Source: JAAXKN01 sp050259615 (GTDB taxonomy: Bacteria; Bacteroidota; Ignavibacteria; Ignavibacteriales; SURF-24). Taken from it: a stretch of DNA of 17,731 bases. The position numbers were made by a program, and so were the translations under genes. Location of the stretch: positions 1-17,731 of the forward strand of contig JBLNAZ010000184.1 in the NCBI GenBank assembly GCA_050259615.1. The letters are read 5' to 3'. The notes beneath the pieces are model-generated. The model was not told the origin of the DNA. It did no database searches and was given only the letters and a program-made list of their open reading frames with translations. Positions within the stretch are counted from its first letter, which is position 1; the number at the start of each line of letters is the position of its first letter. Shown piece by piece: positions 1 through 7,024 of this stretch.

Positions 1-797
1 GTAACCTTATAAATAAGATTATTTCTAACGGCTGGAAAAATGAAGCCCTGAAGTCCCAGATAGATATAAGTCCCTGCAATGACGACAGGCCTTACATTGC
101 GCAGCTTGGGCTCTGGAAGAACGTGGATCTGAGCAAAGTAAAAGAAATATCCCCATATGAGTTCAGGGGATTTCCGATATCAAAGCTGATAATTTCAACG
201 ATACTGATTATTATTTGCCTGCTTGTTCTTCCTTTAATGCTGCTGCCTTATCTGAAGAAAAGTGATAAGCTGAAAATGGCTCCCTGGCTCTACTTTTTTG
301 CCATCGGGGCTGCCTTTATGATAGTTGAAGTTGTTCTTATTCAAAGATACACTCTTTTTATAGGCGCTTCCTCTTACAGCTTTGTTGTAATCCTCCTTAC
401 GCTGCTTTTAAGTTCAGGCATTGGAAGCCGCTATTCTTCACGCTTTAATGACAGTGTGCCTTTCTACGGAATTATCATACTCCTGGTGCTTGAAATGGTT
501 TTATTCAGGTCCGTTACCGGCCTTCTTACGGGTTTAAGCCTTCTGCCAAGGGTAGTGGTTTCAATGGTCTTAATAGCCCCGCTGGGATTCTTTATGGGTA
601 TGCCCTTCCCAAAAGCGGCACAGAAAGTAGGAGAGCTGATAGACTGGGGATTTGCTGTAAACGGCGTCGCTTCGGTCATAGGTTCAACAGCAATTATACT
701 GATAACAATAAATTACGGGTTTAATATGGCTCTTGTTCTTGGACTGCTGCTTTATTTTTCGGCATATCTTCTTATGAACAGAGCAAAAAGCTGGTAA
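1..797 (+). CDS. Membrane-embedded spermidine synthase-like protein, C-terminal part (5' end outside window)
   Basis: The reading frame is already open at base 3 and has no stop before 797, so the gene begins upstream; the GTG at 123 is internal. About 264 residues are visible. The piece starts with the end of a soluble domain carrying DDRPY, which resembles the DDRPF/Y motif common near the end of the spermidine synthase-like domain in bacterial membrane forms of this family. It is followed by about six hydrophobic segments. Family-like landmarks are an AAFMIVEVVLIQR helix, GMPFPKA, and WGFAVNGVASVIGS near the end. Members combine an aminopropyltransferase-like fold with membrane helices; the true substrate is usually unknown, and polyamine synthesis should not be assumed. 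It is the last gene of its transcript, with a strong terminator about 60 nt after the stop. Confidence 0.82.
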   Translation, partial: NLINKIISNGWKNEALKSQIDISPCNDDRPYIAQLGLWKNVDLSKVKEISPYEFRGFPISKLIISTILIIICLLVLPLMLLPYLKKSDKLKMAPWLYFFAIGAAFMIVEVVLIQRYTLFIGASSYSFVVILLTLLLSSGIGSRYSSRFNDSVPFYGIIILLVLEMVLFRSVTGLLTGLSLLPRVVVSMVLIAPLGFFMGMPFPKAAQKVGELIDWGFAVNGVASVIGSTAIILITINYGFNMALVLGLLLYFSAYLLMNRAKSW

Positions 798-858
798 CAA
801 AGATTTTTCTTATGTGGATAATAAATACTAATCTCCCCGCATACCCTCAAATCCCGAG

Positions 859-892
859 CCTCTCTTCCCTTAACCGGGGGGAGAGGTTTTTT
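859..892 (+). terminator. Intrinsic terminator after the spermidine synthase-like gene
   Basis: An 11-bp GC-rich stem (859-869 with 876-886, including two G-T pairs) encloses a 6-nt loop and is followed at once by six Ts (887-892). It lies between the upstream stop codon and the B12 leader, so it separates the two transcription units. Confidence 0.88.
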
Positions 893-902
893 ATTTGGGC
901 GT

Positions 903-929
903 TTGGAAAAGGGAAAAATATTTTATAAT
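903..929 (+). promoter_or_regulatory. Candidate promoter for the B12 leader
   Basis: TTGGAA (903-908) and TATAAT (924-929) are separated by 15 nt, shorter than the usual 17. The stretch is AT-rich and sits just before the riboswitch P1 stem, which is where a promoter is needed because a terminator precedes it. Promoter consensus in this bacterial group is uncertain, so this is a weak call. Confidence 0.3.
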
Positions 930-949
930 TTATTTTATAACTTTTTGAC

Positions 950-1134
950 GTTACGGTGTCCCGCTTTTCGGGAAGAATAGGGAAACCGGTGAAAATCCGG
1001 TGCTGCCCCGCAACTGTAATTGGCGCGAACATCCAGCAATATGCCACTGTTTTTTGGGTTTTGAAAACCCCGTTTTCAAAGTCTTTAACCGGGAAGGTGC
1101 TGTATGTAGCCTAAGCCAGGAGACCTGCCGTAAT
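950..1134 (+). promoter_or_regulatory. Cobalamin (AdoCbl-type) riboswitch
   Basis: The conserved core is easy to read: GGGAAACCGGTGAAAATCC, then GCTGCCCCGCAACTGTAA (ending near 1018), GCCACTG (1043-1049), GGGAAGG near 1091, and the B12 box AGCCAGGAGACCTGCC at 1114-1129. Closing stem P1 is formed by TTACGG (951-956) with CCGTAA (1128-1133), extended by a G-T pair. A variable arm with GGGTTTT/AAAACCC lies around 1056-1071. The aptamer senses cobalamin and normally represses downstream uptake or synthesis genes. Here it stands before a BtuB-like receptor and a corrinoid adenosyltransferase, fitting that role. No terminator with a T-run is visible after the aptamer, so control of translation is more likely than attenuation. 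Confidence 0.96.
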
Positions 1135-1237
1135 ACTTAATTAATCTGCCTTCGTGGGCCAAGGTGAGATAATGATCAACTGTGTTAACATACCAAATCT
1201 CAAGCCGTTTTACATGGTTACTTTTCTCTTTCCACGC

Positions 1238-1273
1238 AAGGTTACAACCTTTAATGATTTATCTCAAAGGAGT
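1238..1273 (+). promoter_or_regulatory. Candidate expression platform masking the receptor's ribosome binding site
   Basis: The Shine-Dalgarno sequence AAAGGAG (1266-1272) lies 8 nt before the ATG at 1281. CCTTT (1248-1252) can pair with its AAAGG. The same CCTTT strand can instead pair with an upstream AAGGT (1238-1242, partner ACCTT 1247-1251). GTTACT (1217-1222) is also complementary to AGTAAC (1271-1276), just after the Shine-Dalgarno. These mutually exclusive short helices are what a translational switch needs, but each is only 5-6 bp. Pairing was judged by eye, with no folding energy calculated. Confidence 0.35.
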
Positions 1274-1280
1274 AACTTTT

Positions 1281-3224
1281 ATGCAAAAGTCTACAATTAA
1301 TTTTATTCCGGCACTGCTGGTGTCTTTTTCCCTTTCTTGGGGGGCTCTTGAGGCCTCGGTAAATCCTGATTCAATCAAAACGTACAATTTAAGTGAGATA
1401 GTTGTTACTGCCCATAGGACAGCAACACCAATTGTTGAAACCGCAAGCTCAATTACGGTTATCGGGGAAGAAGAGATTAAAAGGAGCGACAAGGTGTCGC
1501 TGCCTGAAATTTTAGGTAATGTGCCGGGCCTTAGCGTAGTGCGCCAGGGAGGTCCGGGCGGCCTTTCGAGCGTTTTTATGAGAGGTGCAAATCCCGAGCA
1601 GACACTGTTTTTAATAGATGGGGTTGCCGTGAATGATCCCAGCTCGCTGAGCAATTCATATGATATGTCGAATTTGCCTCTGGATAACATTGAAAGAGTG
1701 GAAGTTCTAAGGGGACCTCAGAGCACACTCTACGGATCTGAGGCCATGGCAGGGGTGATCAGTATTTTTACTAAGAAAGGGAGCGGAAAACCCAAATACT
1801 CTCTTTCCCTTGAAGGGGGCTCTTACGATACCTATAAAGGGAACGCATCATTAAACGGGAGTCTTGGTTTTTTTGACTACAGCCTTGGCTACTCAAGATA
1901 TGATACAAAAGGTTTCTCTTCGGCTGATGAAAGATTCGGCAATACAGAAAAAGACGGGAACCTGAATAATTCACTTTTTTCGCGCATCGGAATGAAACTT
2001 TCAGATAATTTCAGCATCGATTTCTTGTTCAGCTACACGAAAGCCAAAACAGGGCTCGACCAGAATGAAAAAATGGGGGATGACCCCAACTTTACTTATA
2101 ACCTTGAAGAGAGTGTCTTCAGAACATCAGGCAGCCTTCTGTCGTTTGACGGGAAATGGAAACAGACCATCTCGGCTTCAGTTATGAGGCACATAAGTCA
2201 TGCTTTAGATGGAACGGACAGCCTGAGGCCGCAGACATCTTCTGCTGCATATTTCAATGGGACAAAGATCAACCTCGGCTGGCAGAATGAAGTAAAGCTT
2301 TATGAAAACAGTACCCTGGTCTTCGGATTAGAAAGTGATTTTGAAAAGGCAAATACAGAATATAATTCCATGTCAATATATGGACCTTTTTCCTCAGCCT
2401 TAAGCAGCAAAATGCTTAATACCTCGGGAGCATATCTGGAACATCAGCTGAAGGTAAAAGATGCCCTTTTTGCGAGCCTCGGCGTCAGGTACGATTATCA
2501 CGAGAAGTTCGGATCCGTAGTAACCTACCGCATTGCTCCGGCTTATCTGATCAGTCAGACCGGTACAAAGTTAAAAGCTACCTACGCAACAGGATTTAAG
2601 TCGCCATCTTTATATTATCTTTATGATCCGACATTTGGCAACCCCTCCTTAAGGCCTGAAAAAAGCAAAGGCTACGATCTGGGTCTTGAGCAGTATATTC
2701 TTAACAGTAAAATAAGAGCAGGTGCCACCTTCTTTTACAATAGTTTTTCTGACCTGATAGGCTTCGATAATTCATTTAAGACAATAAATATAGCCAGGGC
2801 TGAAGCCAGGGGATGGGAGTTTTTCCTTAGTGCCTCTTCAATTTATAATTTTAATTTCGGCTTCAACTATTCCTATACCATCAGCAGGGATAAAAGTCCC
2901 GAGAGCATCGAGAAGGACCTGCAGCTCTTAAGAAGGCCCAAAAACAAGTTTGGCATAAATGCAGGTTATTCATTAAACAGTACAAGTCTGAACCTGGAAG
3001 TTATCAGCGTGGGAGAGCGGGAGGATAAGGATTTCACTTTGTTCACAAGAGTTCCCCTGAAAAGCTACACTCTGGTGAACCTTGCAGCTTCTTACAACAT
3101 TACTCCGGTTATTAAAGTTTTTGGAAGGGTGGACAACCTCCTGAATGCAAAATATGAAGAGGTGCTTTTCTACGGCACTCCGGGGCGATCGGCTTATATC
3201 GGAATGAAATTAAATTTTGAATAA
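1281..3224 (+). CDS. btuB: BtuB-like TonB-dependent outer-membrane receptor, probably for cobalamin
   Basis: This protein of about 647 residues would import cobalamin or related corrinoids across the outer membrane using TonB energy. I chose ATG 1281 because AAAGGAG lies 8 nt before it and the protein then begins with a signal peptide (charged start, hydrophobic residues 7-20, likely cleavage near 25). An in-frame GTG at 1182 would add 33 residues without any ribosome site. A TonB-box-like SEIVVTA (about 38-44) is followed by the plug domain (about 50-160), with PEILGNVPGLSV, FLIDGVAVND and IERVEVLRGPQSTLYGS, and then a β-barrel to the end. The RVDNLLNAKYEE and TPGRSAYIGMKL segments are typical of BtuB-like C-termini. 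The last residue is Glu rather than the common aromatic. The cobalamin riboswitch in front and the adenosyltransferase behind support B12 as substrate; substrate choice is inferred. Confidence 0.92.
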   Translation: MQKSTINFIPALLVSFSLSWGALEASVNPDSIKTYNLSEIVVTAHRTATPIVETASSITVIGEEEIKRSDKVSLPEILGNVPGLSVVRQGGPGGLSSVFMRGANPEQTLFLIDGVAVNDPSSLSNSYDMSNLPLDNIERVEVLRGPQSTLYGSEAMAGVISIFTKKGSGKPKYSLSLEGGSYDTYKGNASLNGSLGFFDYSLGYSRYDTKGFSSADERFGNTEKDGNLNNSLFSRIGMKLSDNFSIDFLFSYTKAKTGLDQNEKMGDDPNFTYNLEESVFRTSGSLLSFDGKWKQTISASVMRHISHALDGTDSLRPQTSSAAYFNGTKINLGWQNEVKLYENSTLVFGLESDFEKANTEYNSMSIYGPFSSALSSKMLNTSGAYLEHQLKVKDALFASLGVRYDYHEKFGSVVTYRIAPAYLISQTGTKLKATYATGFKSPSLYYLYDPTFGNPSLRPEKSKGYDLGLEQYILNSKIRAGATFFYNSFSDLIGFDNSFKTINIARAEARGWEFFLSASSIYNFNFGFNYSYTISRDKSPESIEKDLQLLRRPKNKFGINAGYSLNSTSLNLEVISVGEREDKDFTLFTRVPLKSYTLVNLAASYNITPVIKVFGRVDNLLNAKYEEVLFYGTPGRSAYIGMKLNFE

Positions 3225-3242
3225 TCAGGGACACCTTTTAAG

Positions 3243-3776
3243 ATGAGCGGATTAAAGAAAGGTTTTATTCAGATCTATACCGGAAGCGGGAAAGGAAAAA
3301 CAACTGCCGCCTTGGGACAGGCTCTCAGGGCTTCAGGCAGCGGAATGAAAACTCTTATTGTCCAGTTCATGAAGGATTTTCCCTACGGGGAACTCAAGGC
3401 TCTAAAGAGCCTTGAGGCCTTTATCACAATTGAGCAGTACGGTAACGACACTTTTGTATTTGAGAAAAGGCCTCCTGACAACAATGATAAAGAAGAGATT
3501 AAAAGGGCAATTAAAAGAAGCATGCAGGCACTTATAAGCGGGGAATACGATATAGTAATCCTGGATGAAATCTGCGTATGTTTTTATTTCGGCCTTCTGA
3601 AGGCGGAAGACGTAATGCCGCTGCTGGAAATAAAACCTGAGGCAGTGGAGCTTATACTTACAGGCAGGTACTGTCCCGCTGAAATTCTTGAGAAAGCCGA
3701 TCTGGTTACAGAAATGCTTGAAGTAAAGCATTATTACCAGAAAGGAATAACCTCCCGGAAGGGAATTGAAAGTTAG
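3243..3776 (+). CDS. cobO: Cob(I)alamin adenosyltransferase, CobO/BtuR/CobA type
   Basis: The 177-residue protein matches the P-loop corrinoid adenosyltransferase family, which transfers the adenosyl group of ATP to the cobalt of reduced corrinoids to make the coenzyme form in the cytosol. The Walker A-like loop TGSGKGKTT occupies residues 13-21, followed by family-like AALGQALRASG and VQFMKDFPYGE. A Walker B-like VILDEI lies near residue 105, and ILTGRYCPAEILEKADLVTEM is the usual C-terminal region. Length is close to the family norm. The start lies 18 nt after the receptor stop, with AGGGA at 3227-3231 as a modest ribosome site, so both genes are likely in one riboswitch-controlled transcript. 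No terminator follows; the next gene converges with a 4-nt gap. Confidence 0.93.
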   Translation: MSGLKKGFIQIYTGSGKGKTTAALGQALRASGSGMKTLIVQFMKDFPYGELKALKSLEAFITIEQYGNDTFVFEKRPPDNNDKEEIKRAIKRSMQALISGEYDIVILDEICVCFYFGLLKAEDVMPLLEIKPEAVELILTGRYCPAEILEKADLVTEMLEVKHYYQKGITSRKGIES

Positions 3777-3780
3777 ATGC

Positions 3781-4872
3781 CTATCCGGCGGATAATTCCA
3801 GGTCCGGCTTCATGGACTTCTCCTTTGGAGATTTAGCTCTTCTTGTCCAGGCCATTTCAACAATTCTTTTAAGAGTCCTTCTGAATGAATACCCTGCTGC
3901 TTTTGAAGAGCGCATAAAGCCGGCATCTTCGGTAAGGTCGGGATTGGGGTTTATTTCCAGAACGAAGAGCTCATTGTTTTTCGATAGCCGCATATCCACG
4001 CGCGCATAATCGCGGGCCCCAAGAGCATTAAAAGCCCTGAGTGCAAGCTCTTTTGCCCTGACTTCTACATCTGCAGGAAGTACGGAAGGGCAGATGGCTC
4101 TTGCCATATGGTAAGCCTCGTGATAAGGATCCCATTTTGCCTGGTAGCTGACAATATTGTTGAGGTGAGAGGGCATATTGGAAAAATCTATTTCACTGAT
4201 GGGCAATACCCTTGGAAAACGGTCGCCCATAACTGCAACGTTCAGTTCTCTTCCGTCAATGAATTCTTCTACGAGCACTTTCTGCTTAAAGCGCTCAAGT
4301 ATATATATTACGCGTTCAATAAGCTGGGCCTCATTGCTGACAACCGATTCATCCTCAATGCCAAGGCTTGCGTCTTCCTGTGACGGCTTTACAATCAGTG
4401 GGTATTTAAGACCGAGGTTTACTGCCTCTTCGGCGCTTGAAACCACGCGGAATTTCGGTGTATTTATTCCCATGGAGGCCAGAATAGTCTTGGCAAGAAC
4501 TTTTCTCTGGCATATTGCCAGTGCCATTGGAGGCGCGCCGGTATAAGGAATATCCATCATCTGAAGGAAGCAGGCGAAATTCATCTCAAGAGTCGGCTTG
4601 TCATTGTAATACTCAACCATATTAAAGACGACGTCGGGACGGTTCTGCCTGTAGTCTAAAAGAAAAGCATTGTAGTCGTCAAAAATATTCAGGCTGTAAG
4701 CATCAAACCCTGCTTCGCAAAGAGCGCGGGTAATTGAGTAATAGCCATCCAATGGGCTGGAATGCTCAATATCAAAGTACGGCTCAAAATTTATCTCACT
4801 TGCCGGAGCGGCTGTTTTTTCGTAGTGAGCCAGGTCAGCATGAGAAATATTGTATACAACGGCTACTTTCAT
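3781..4872 (-). CDS. ATP-grasp ligase of the D-Ala-D-Ala ligase fold, substrate unknown
   Basis: The predicted 363-residue protein has the layout of the D-alanine-D-alanine ligase superfamily: an N-terminal α/β domain (MKVAVVYN), then an ATP-grasp domain. Visible nucleotide and metal residues are Lys162 (LIVKP), Glu202-Glu203 (VEEF), Arg209-Glu210 (GREL), Asp293 (YARVDMR), and Glu306/Asn308 in EINPNPDL. Such enzymes make an acyl-phosphate from a carboxylate and join it to an amine. N-terminal serine/tyrosine features of true Ddl are not clear, and NMVEYYNDKPTLE differs from the classical ALHG-type region, so a peptide or amino-acid ligase other than Ddl is likely. ATG at 4872 was preferred over 4923 because the fold starts there; the upstream 17 residues look like leader translation. 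It diverges from the C39-like gene across a 312-nt spacer, and its 3' end nearly touches the adenosyltransferase. Confidence 0.8.
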   Translation of the reverse strand: MKVAVVYNISHADLAHYEKTAAPASEINFEPYFDIEHSSPLDGYYSITRALCEAGFDAYSLNIFDDYNAFLLDYRQNRPDVVFNMVEYYNDKPTLEMNFACFLQMMDIPYTGAPPMALAICQRKVLAKTILASMGINTPKFRVVSSAEEAVNLGLKYPLIVKPSQEDASLGIEDESVVSNEAQLIERVIYILERFKQKVLVEEFIDGRELNVAVMGDRFPRVLPISEIDFSNMPSHLNNIVSYQAKWDPYHEAYHMARAICPSVLPADVEVRAKELALRAFNALGARDYARVDMRLSKNNELFVLEINPNPDLTEDAGFMRSSKAAGYSFRRTLKRIVEMAWTRRAKSPKEKSMKPDLELSAG

Positions 4873-5184
4873 GTTTTTCCATTTTTTGGAAATGAATATA
4901 AATAAATACCTTATTCCGCGCAAAGTATTTCAATAAAAGTATTTGGCATATTTGTAAAATAATTTTAACTTTAATTACAATCTGCTCTTTAAAGACATGT
5001 GCGCCAGCCGGAGCAAGTTCCGTTTTATCAAATATTAATTTTGGTATTTCCCGGTAAATGATATTTCTATAATTTCCCCGGGTATTTTTGAATCTGTTAA
5101 CAGAATATTCCTGATCAGAATTCAATAAAAAAATTTTATTTATAATGATCAATTCCAAATATTTTCTCAAAATTTGCTTAAGAA
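4873..5184. other. AT-rich divergent spacer with a long open minus-strand frame
   Basis: This 312-nt gap separates the ATP-grasp and C39-like genes and must hold both promoters. One minus-strand frame is open from 5233 down to 4835 without a stop, so the entire gap is open in that frame. Its middle reads NRFKNTRGNYRNIIYREI and then KTELAPAGAHVFKEQ, which does not look like random AT-rich translation. There is no good ATG inside the gap (a TTG lies at 5155) and no clear ribosome site. It could be an unrecognised small gene overlapping the ligase start, or a relic. No family is recognised. Confidence 0.35.
5112..5151 (+). promoter_or_regulatory. Candidate promoter/operator before the C39-like gene
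   Basis: Two TGATCA palindromes (5112-5117 and 5146-5151) flank a perfect A/T inverted repeat, AATAAAA/TTTTATT with an AAA centre (5124-5140). A TATAAT box at 5141-5146 ends about 38 nt before the ATG at 5185. No convincing -35 box was found. The arrangement could be a regulated promoter, but in such AT-rich DNA some of it may be chance. Confidence 0.28.
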
Positions 5185-6018
5185 ATGAGTTTTTATCCTC
5201 AACCAAATAAATATTTTTGCGGACCATTCGCACTTAAATATGCTCTTGTGATGCTGGGCATCTTCAAGAACGAAAATTCCATTGCCAAATCTGCCGGCAG
5301 CACCTGGTGGGCAGGAACAGATGAAATAGGACTAGCAAGGGCAGCAAAAAAAAACCACTGCCATATGAACTATTTCCGTTCTGAAGACCCTGCAATTGCA
5401 CTCGATCTTCTGGACAGGGAGCTGAAAAAAGGGCTTCCCTGCATTCTAAGTGTCAGCAACTGGGGGCACTGGCTTACAGTACTCGGATATCAGAAAGACA
5501 GGTATATAATTGTCGACAGCGGGCTGGAAAGAGTTATTGCCATACTGACCCCGAAACAGCTTTTACGAAAGTGGAAGTATGTAGATGAAGAGGGCTGCCC
5601 GAGTTACGACGGCTACTCACTGCTGCCTCAGTTCAAGGTTGCAACCAAGGCTCTTTTTACGCTGGAAAAAGCCCGTCACGTAATGTATAAAAAGAACGAA
5701 AACCTTGCTAAAAAGTGGGATACTTATTTTAACGACCTGATTAATATATGCCGTCCCCGTACACCGAACTCCAGTAATATTATCTCTGTGAATGAATTCC
5801 TGCGCAGGCACAGGAATACTCTTATAAAGAAAGTGGCTTTCTGGCACGGAACCCCTAATTATAAAGAGCTTCAGAGGATTCTTCAGAATTTCCAGTTCGT
5901 GGCCGAAGTTTATGATCTGGTTATATATCATGAGGATGAGAAAAGAGCCCTTATAGACTTTACATCTCTTCTGATGATGTATGCGTGCGGAAAGTACGGC
6001 ATGGACGCGATTTATTAA
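5185..6018 (+). CDS. Cytosolic C39/papain-like cysteine peptidase-fold protein with an extra C-terminal domain
   Basis: The 277-residue protein has the N-terminal layout of peptidase C39-like proteins. Gln6 (oxyanion) precedes Cys12 by six residues in FCGPFALKYALVMLG; His95 lies in NWGHWLTVLGY and Asp111 in YIIVDSGL, giving a full Gln-Cys-His-Asp set with normal spacing. Unlike C39 domains of bacteriocin exporters it has no membrane or ABC part, and no signal peptide, so it should act in the cytosol. Residues from about 125 to 277 form a second region with no motif I recognise (KKVAFWHGTPNYKELQ). The start has only a poor ribosome site (AAGA), but Gln6 and Cys12 fix the beginning closely. It diverges from an ATP-grasp ligase; ligases and papain-like peptidases do co-occur in peptide-metabolite loci, so a shared role is possible but inferred. 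Peptidase, amidase or transferase activity are all open. Confidence 0.75.
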   Translation: MSFYPQPNKYFCGPFALKYALVMLGIFKNENSIAKSAGSTWWAGTDEIGLARAAKKNHCHMNYFRSEDPAIALDLLDRELKKGLPCILSVSNWGHWLTVLGYQKDRYIIVDSGLERVIAILTPKQLLRKWKYVDEEGCPSYDGYSLLPQFKVATKALFTLEKARHVMYKKNENLAKKWDTYFNDLINICRPRTPNSSNIISVNEFLRRHRNTLIKKVAFWHGTPNYKELQRILQNFQFVAEVYDLVIYHEDEKRALIDFTSLLMMYACGKYGMDAIY

Positions 6019-6020
6019 AG

Positions 6021-6215
6021 GGATTGTTGTTAGTATCCTTACGGTTTTCAGGCAGATGTTTGTTTTCCCGGGAAGAGAAAAGATTATAAAATTGCCCTTG
6101 AGAGTATGGCCCGAAATGGCGCAGGGGTTGCAACTGCCGGGTCGATCCTCTTTTTGAGCTTCTGAATGTTTTCGGAACGGAAGAATTCAAAAAGATATCT
6201 AAGATAGTAAAATAA
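6021..6215 (+). pseudogene. C-terminal relic of an isochorismatase-family hydrolase
   Basis: The stretch reads as the last third of an isochorismatase/nicotinamidase-like cysteine hydrolase when two indels are allowed. Frame 1 gives SREEK up to an A-run at 6078-6081. After skipping one A the next frame gives DYKIALESMARNGAGVAT and AGSILF. After a T-run at 6151-6155 the original frame resumes with ELLNVFGTEEFKKISKIVK and a stop at 6213-6215. The SILFELL...GTEEFKxISKxVK ending is the usual C-terminus of this family. Without the indels each frame meets a stop within it (6087-6089 in the first). The N-terminal two thirds with the catalytic Asp, Lys and Cys are missing, since the C39-like gene ends at 6018. 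So the gene is dead by truncation, whatever the cause of the frameshifts. Confidence 0.78.
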
Positions 6216-6242
6216 AGCGCCCCCCAGGCGCCTTATTTTACT
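6206..6242. terminator. Bidirectional terminator between converging genes
   Basis: A long near-perfect hairpin: AGTAAAATAA (6206-6215) pairs with TTATTTTACT (6233-6242), then one A-C mismatch, then GCGCC (6217-6221) pairs with GGCGC (6227-6231) around a 5-nt loop. The AT-rich arms give a T-rich tail in either direction. The hairpin contains the stop codon of the upstream relic (6213-6215) and reaches into that of the minus-strand hydrolase (6241-6243). Confidence 0.85.
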
Positions 6243-6903
6243 ATTTCAGTTCTTTTGCTATTTCAATGGATGAAAGTTTCAAAAGCACATCCGGCTTTAT
6301 CCAGTGTCCGCCCTCGAAAGAGATTACCTGATACTGTATTCCATGTGCCTGCAGCCTCATTTCATCCATGCTGTAGTAAGCCGGTTTCAGGTATTCGTCC
6401 CCGGTTCCATAAACAAGAGACAGTTTAGCCTTTCTGTACATCGGGTTTTCGAGATTAATTTCAGGCGGCAGGTGCCCTCCCCAGAGTATGAGGTCGTCAA
6501 TTTCAATTTTCCCATTATTAAACCACCTGGCTGCAGTAGCGGTGCCCTGTGAGAAGCCGAGCAGAAATACCTCTACTGAATCTCTCGGTACAGTAGAGAA
6601 AATCTTGTTGTAAACGGAATTCAGGAAGCCGATGTAGTCACCTATTTCATTAAGCCTGTCCTCGCTTGTCATCCAGGAAGCGCCGATTTTTCCGCTGGTT
6701 CCGCTTAAATAAAAACGGGATAATCCTTCGGGAGCAACGATTAGTTTTGTGCCGTCATTCAGTTTGGAAAAATGCTTCAGGAAATGAGAAGCCAGCTGGC
6801 CGTATCCATGACATACAAACCATACCTGATTAATATGACCCGTTTCTTCACCTAAAACAAAGTATCTGGCAGTCTTGTTTACTCTTATGCTGCATTCCGT
6901 CAT
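6241..6903 (-). CDS. α/β-hydrolase, carboxylesterase/phospholipase-like serine esterase
   Basis: The 220-residue protein is a compact α/β-hydrolase of the cytosolic carboxylesterase type. The order is right for the fold: VWFVCHGYGQ (residues 27-36, HG oxyanion strand), the nucleophile elbow GFSQG with Ser118, the acid Asp169 in VYGTGDEY, and the base His200 in FEGGHW. Length fits this family of about 200-230 residues. There is no signal peptide or membrane segment, so it is cytosolic. Substrate cannot be told from sequence; acyl or lysophospholipid esters are usual in the family. The ATG at 6903 is preceded by AGGGT. It lies 121 nt downstream of the ferredoxin gene on the same strand, a gap in which I see no clear promoter or terminator. 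Confidence 0.85.
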   Translation of the reverse strand: MTECSIRVNKTARYFVLGEETGHINQVWFVCHGYGQLASHFLKHFSKLNDGTKLIVAPEGLSRFYLSGTSGKIGASWMTSEDRLNEIGDYIGFLNSVYNKIFSTVPRDSVEVFLLGFSQGTATAARWFNNGKIEIDDLILWGGHLPPEINLENPMYRKAKLSLVYGTGDEYLKPAYYSMDEMRLQAHGIQYQVISFEGGHWIKPDVLLKLSSIEIAKELK

Positions 6904-7024
6904 ATTGGTACCCTGAATAAACGTTGTTGAAAATCATTGTCGAACATTATTTAATAAGCAGTAAGGTAAAATACGACTACAACGTACTATTTTATACTGT
7001 ATTTTTCTATTTAACGCTTAATAA

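Noticed and set aside
1182..1280. In-frame upstream GTG extending the TonB receptor by 33 residues
   Set aside because: No ribosome site there, it overlaps the B12 leader, and it would bury the signal peptide that starts neatly at 1281.
4108..4546. Plus-strand open frames inside the ATP-grasp gene
   Set aside because: Shadows of a gene whose residues and motifs are clear on the other strand.
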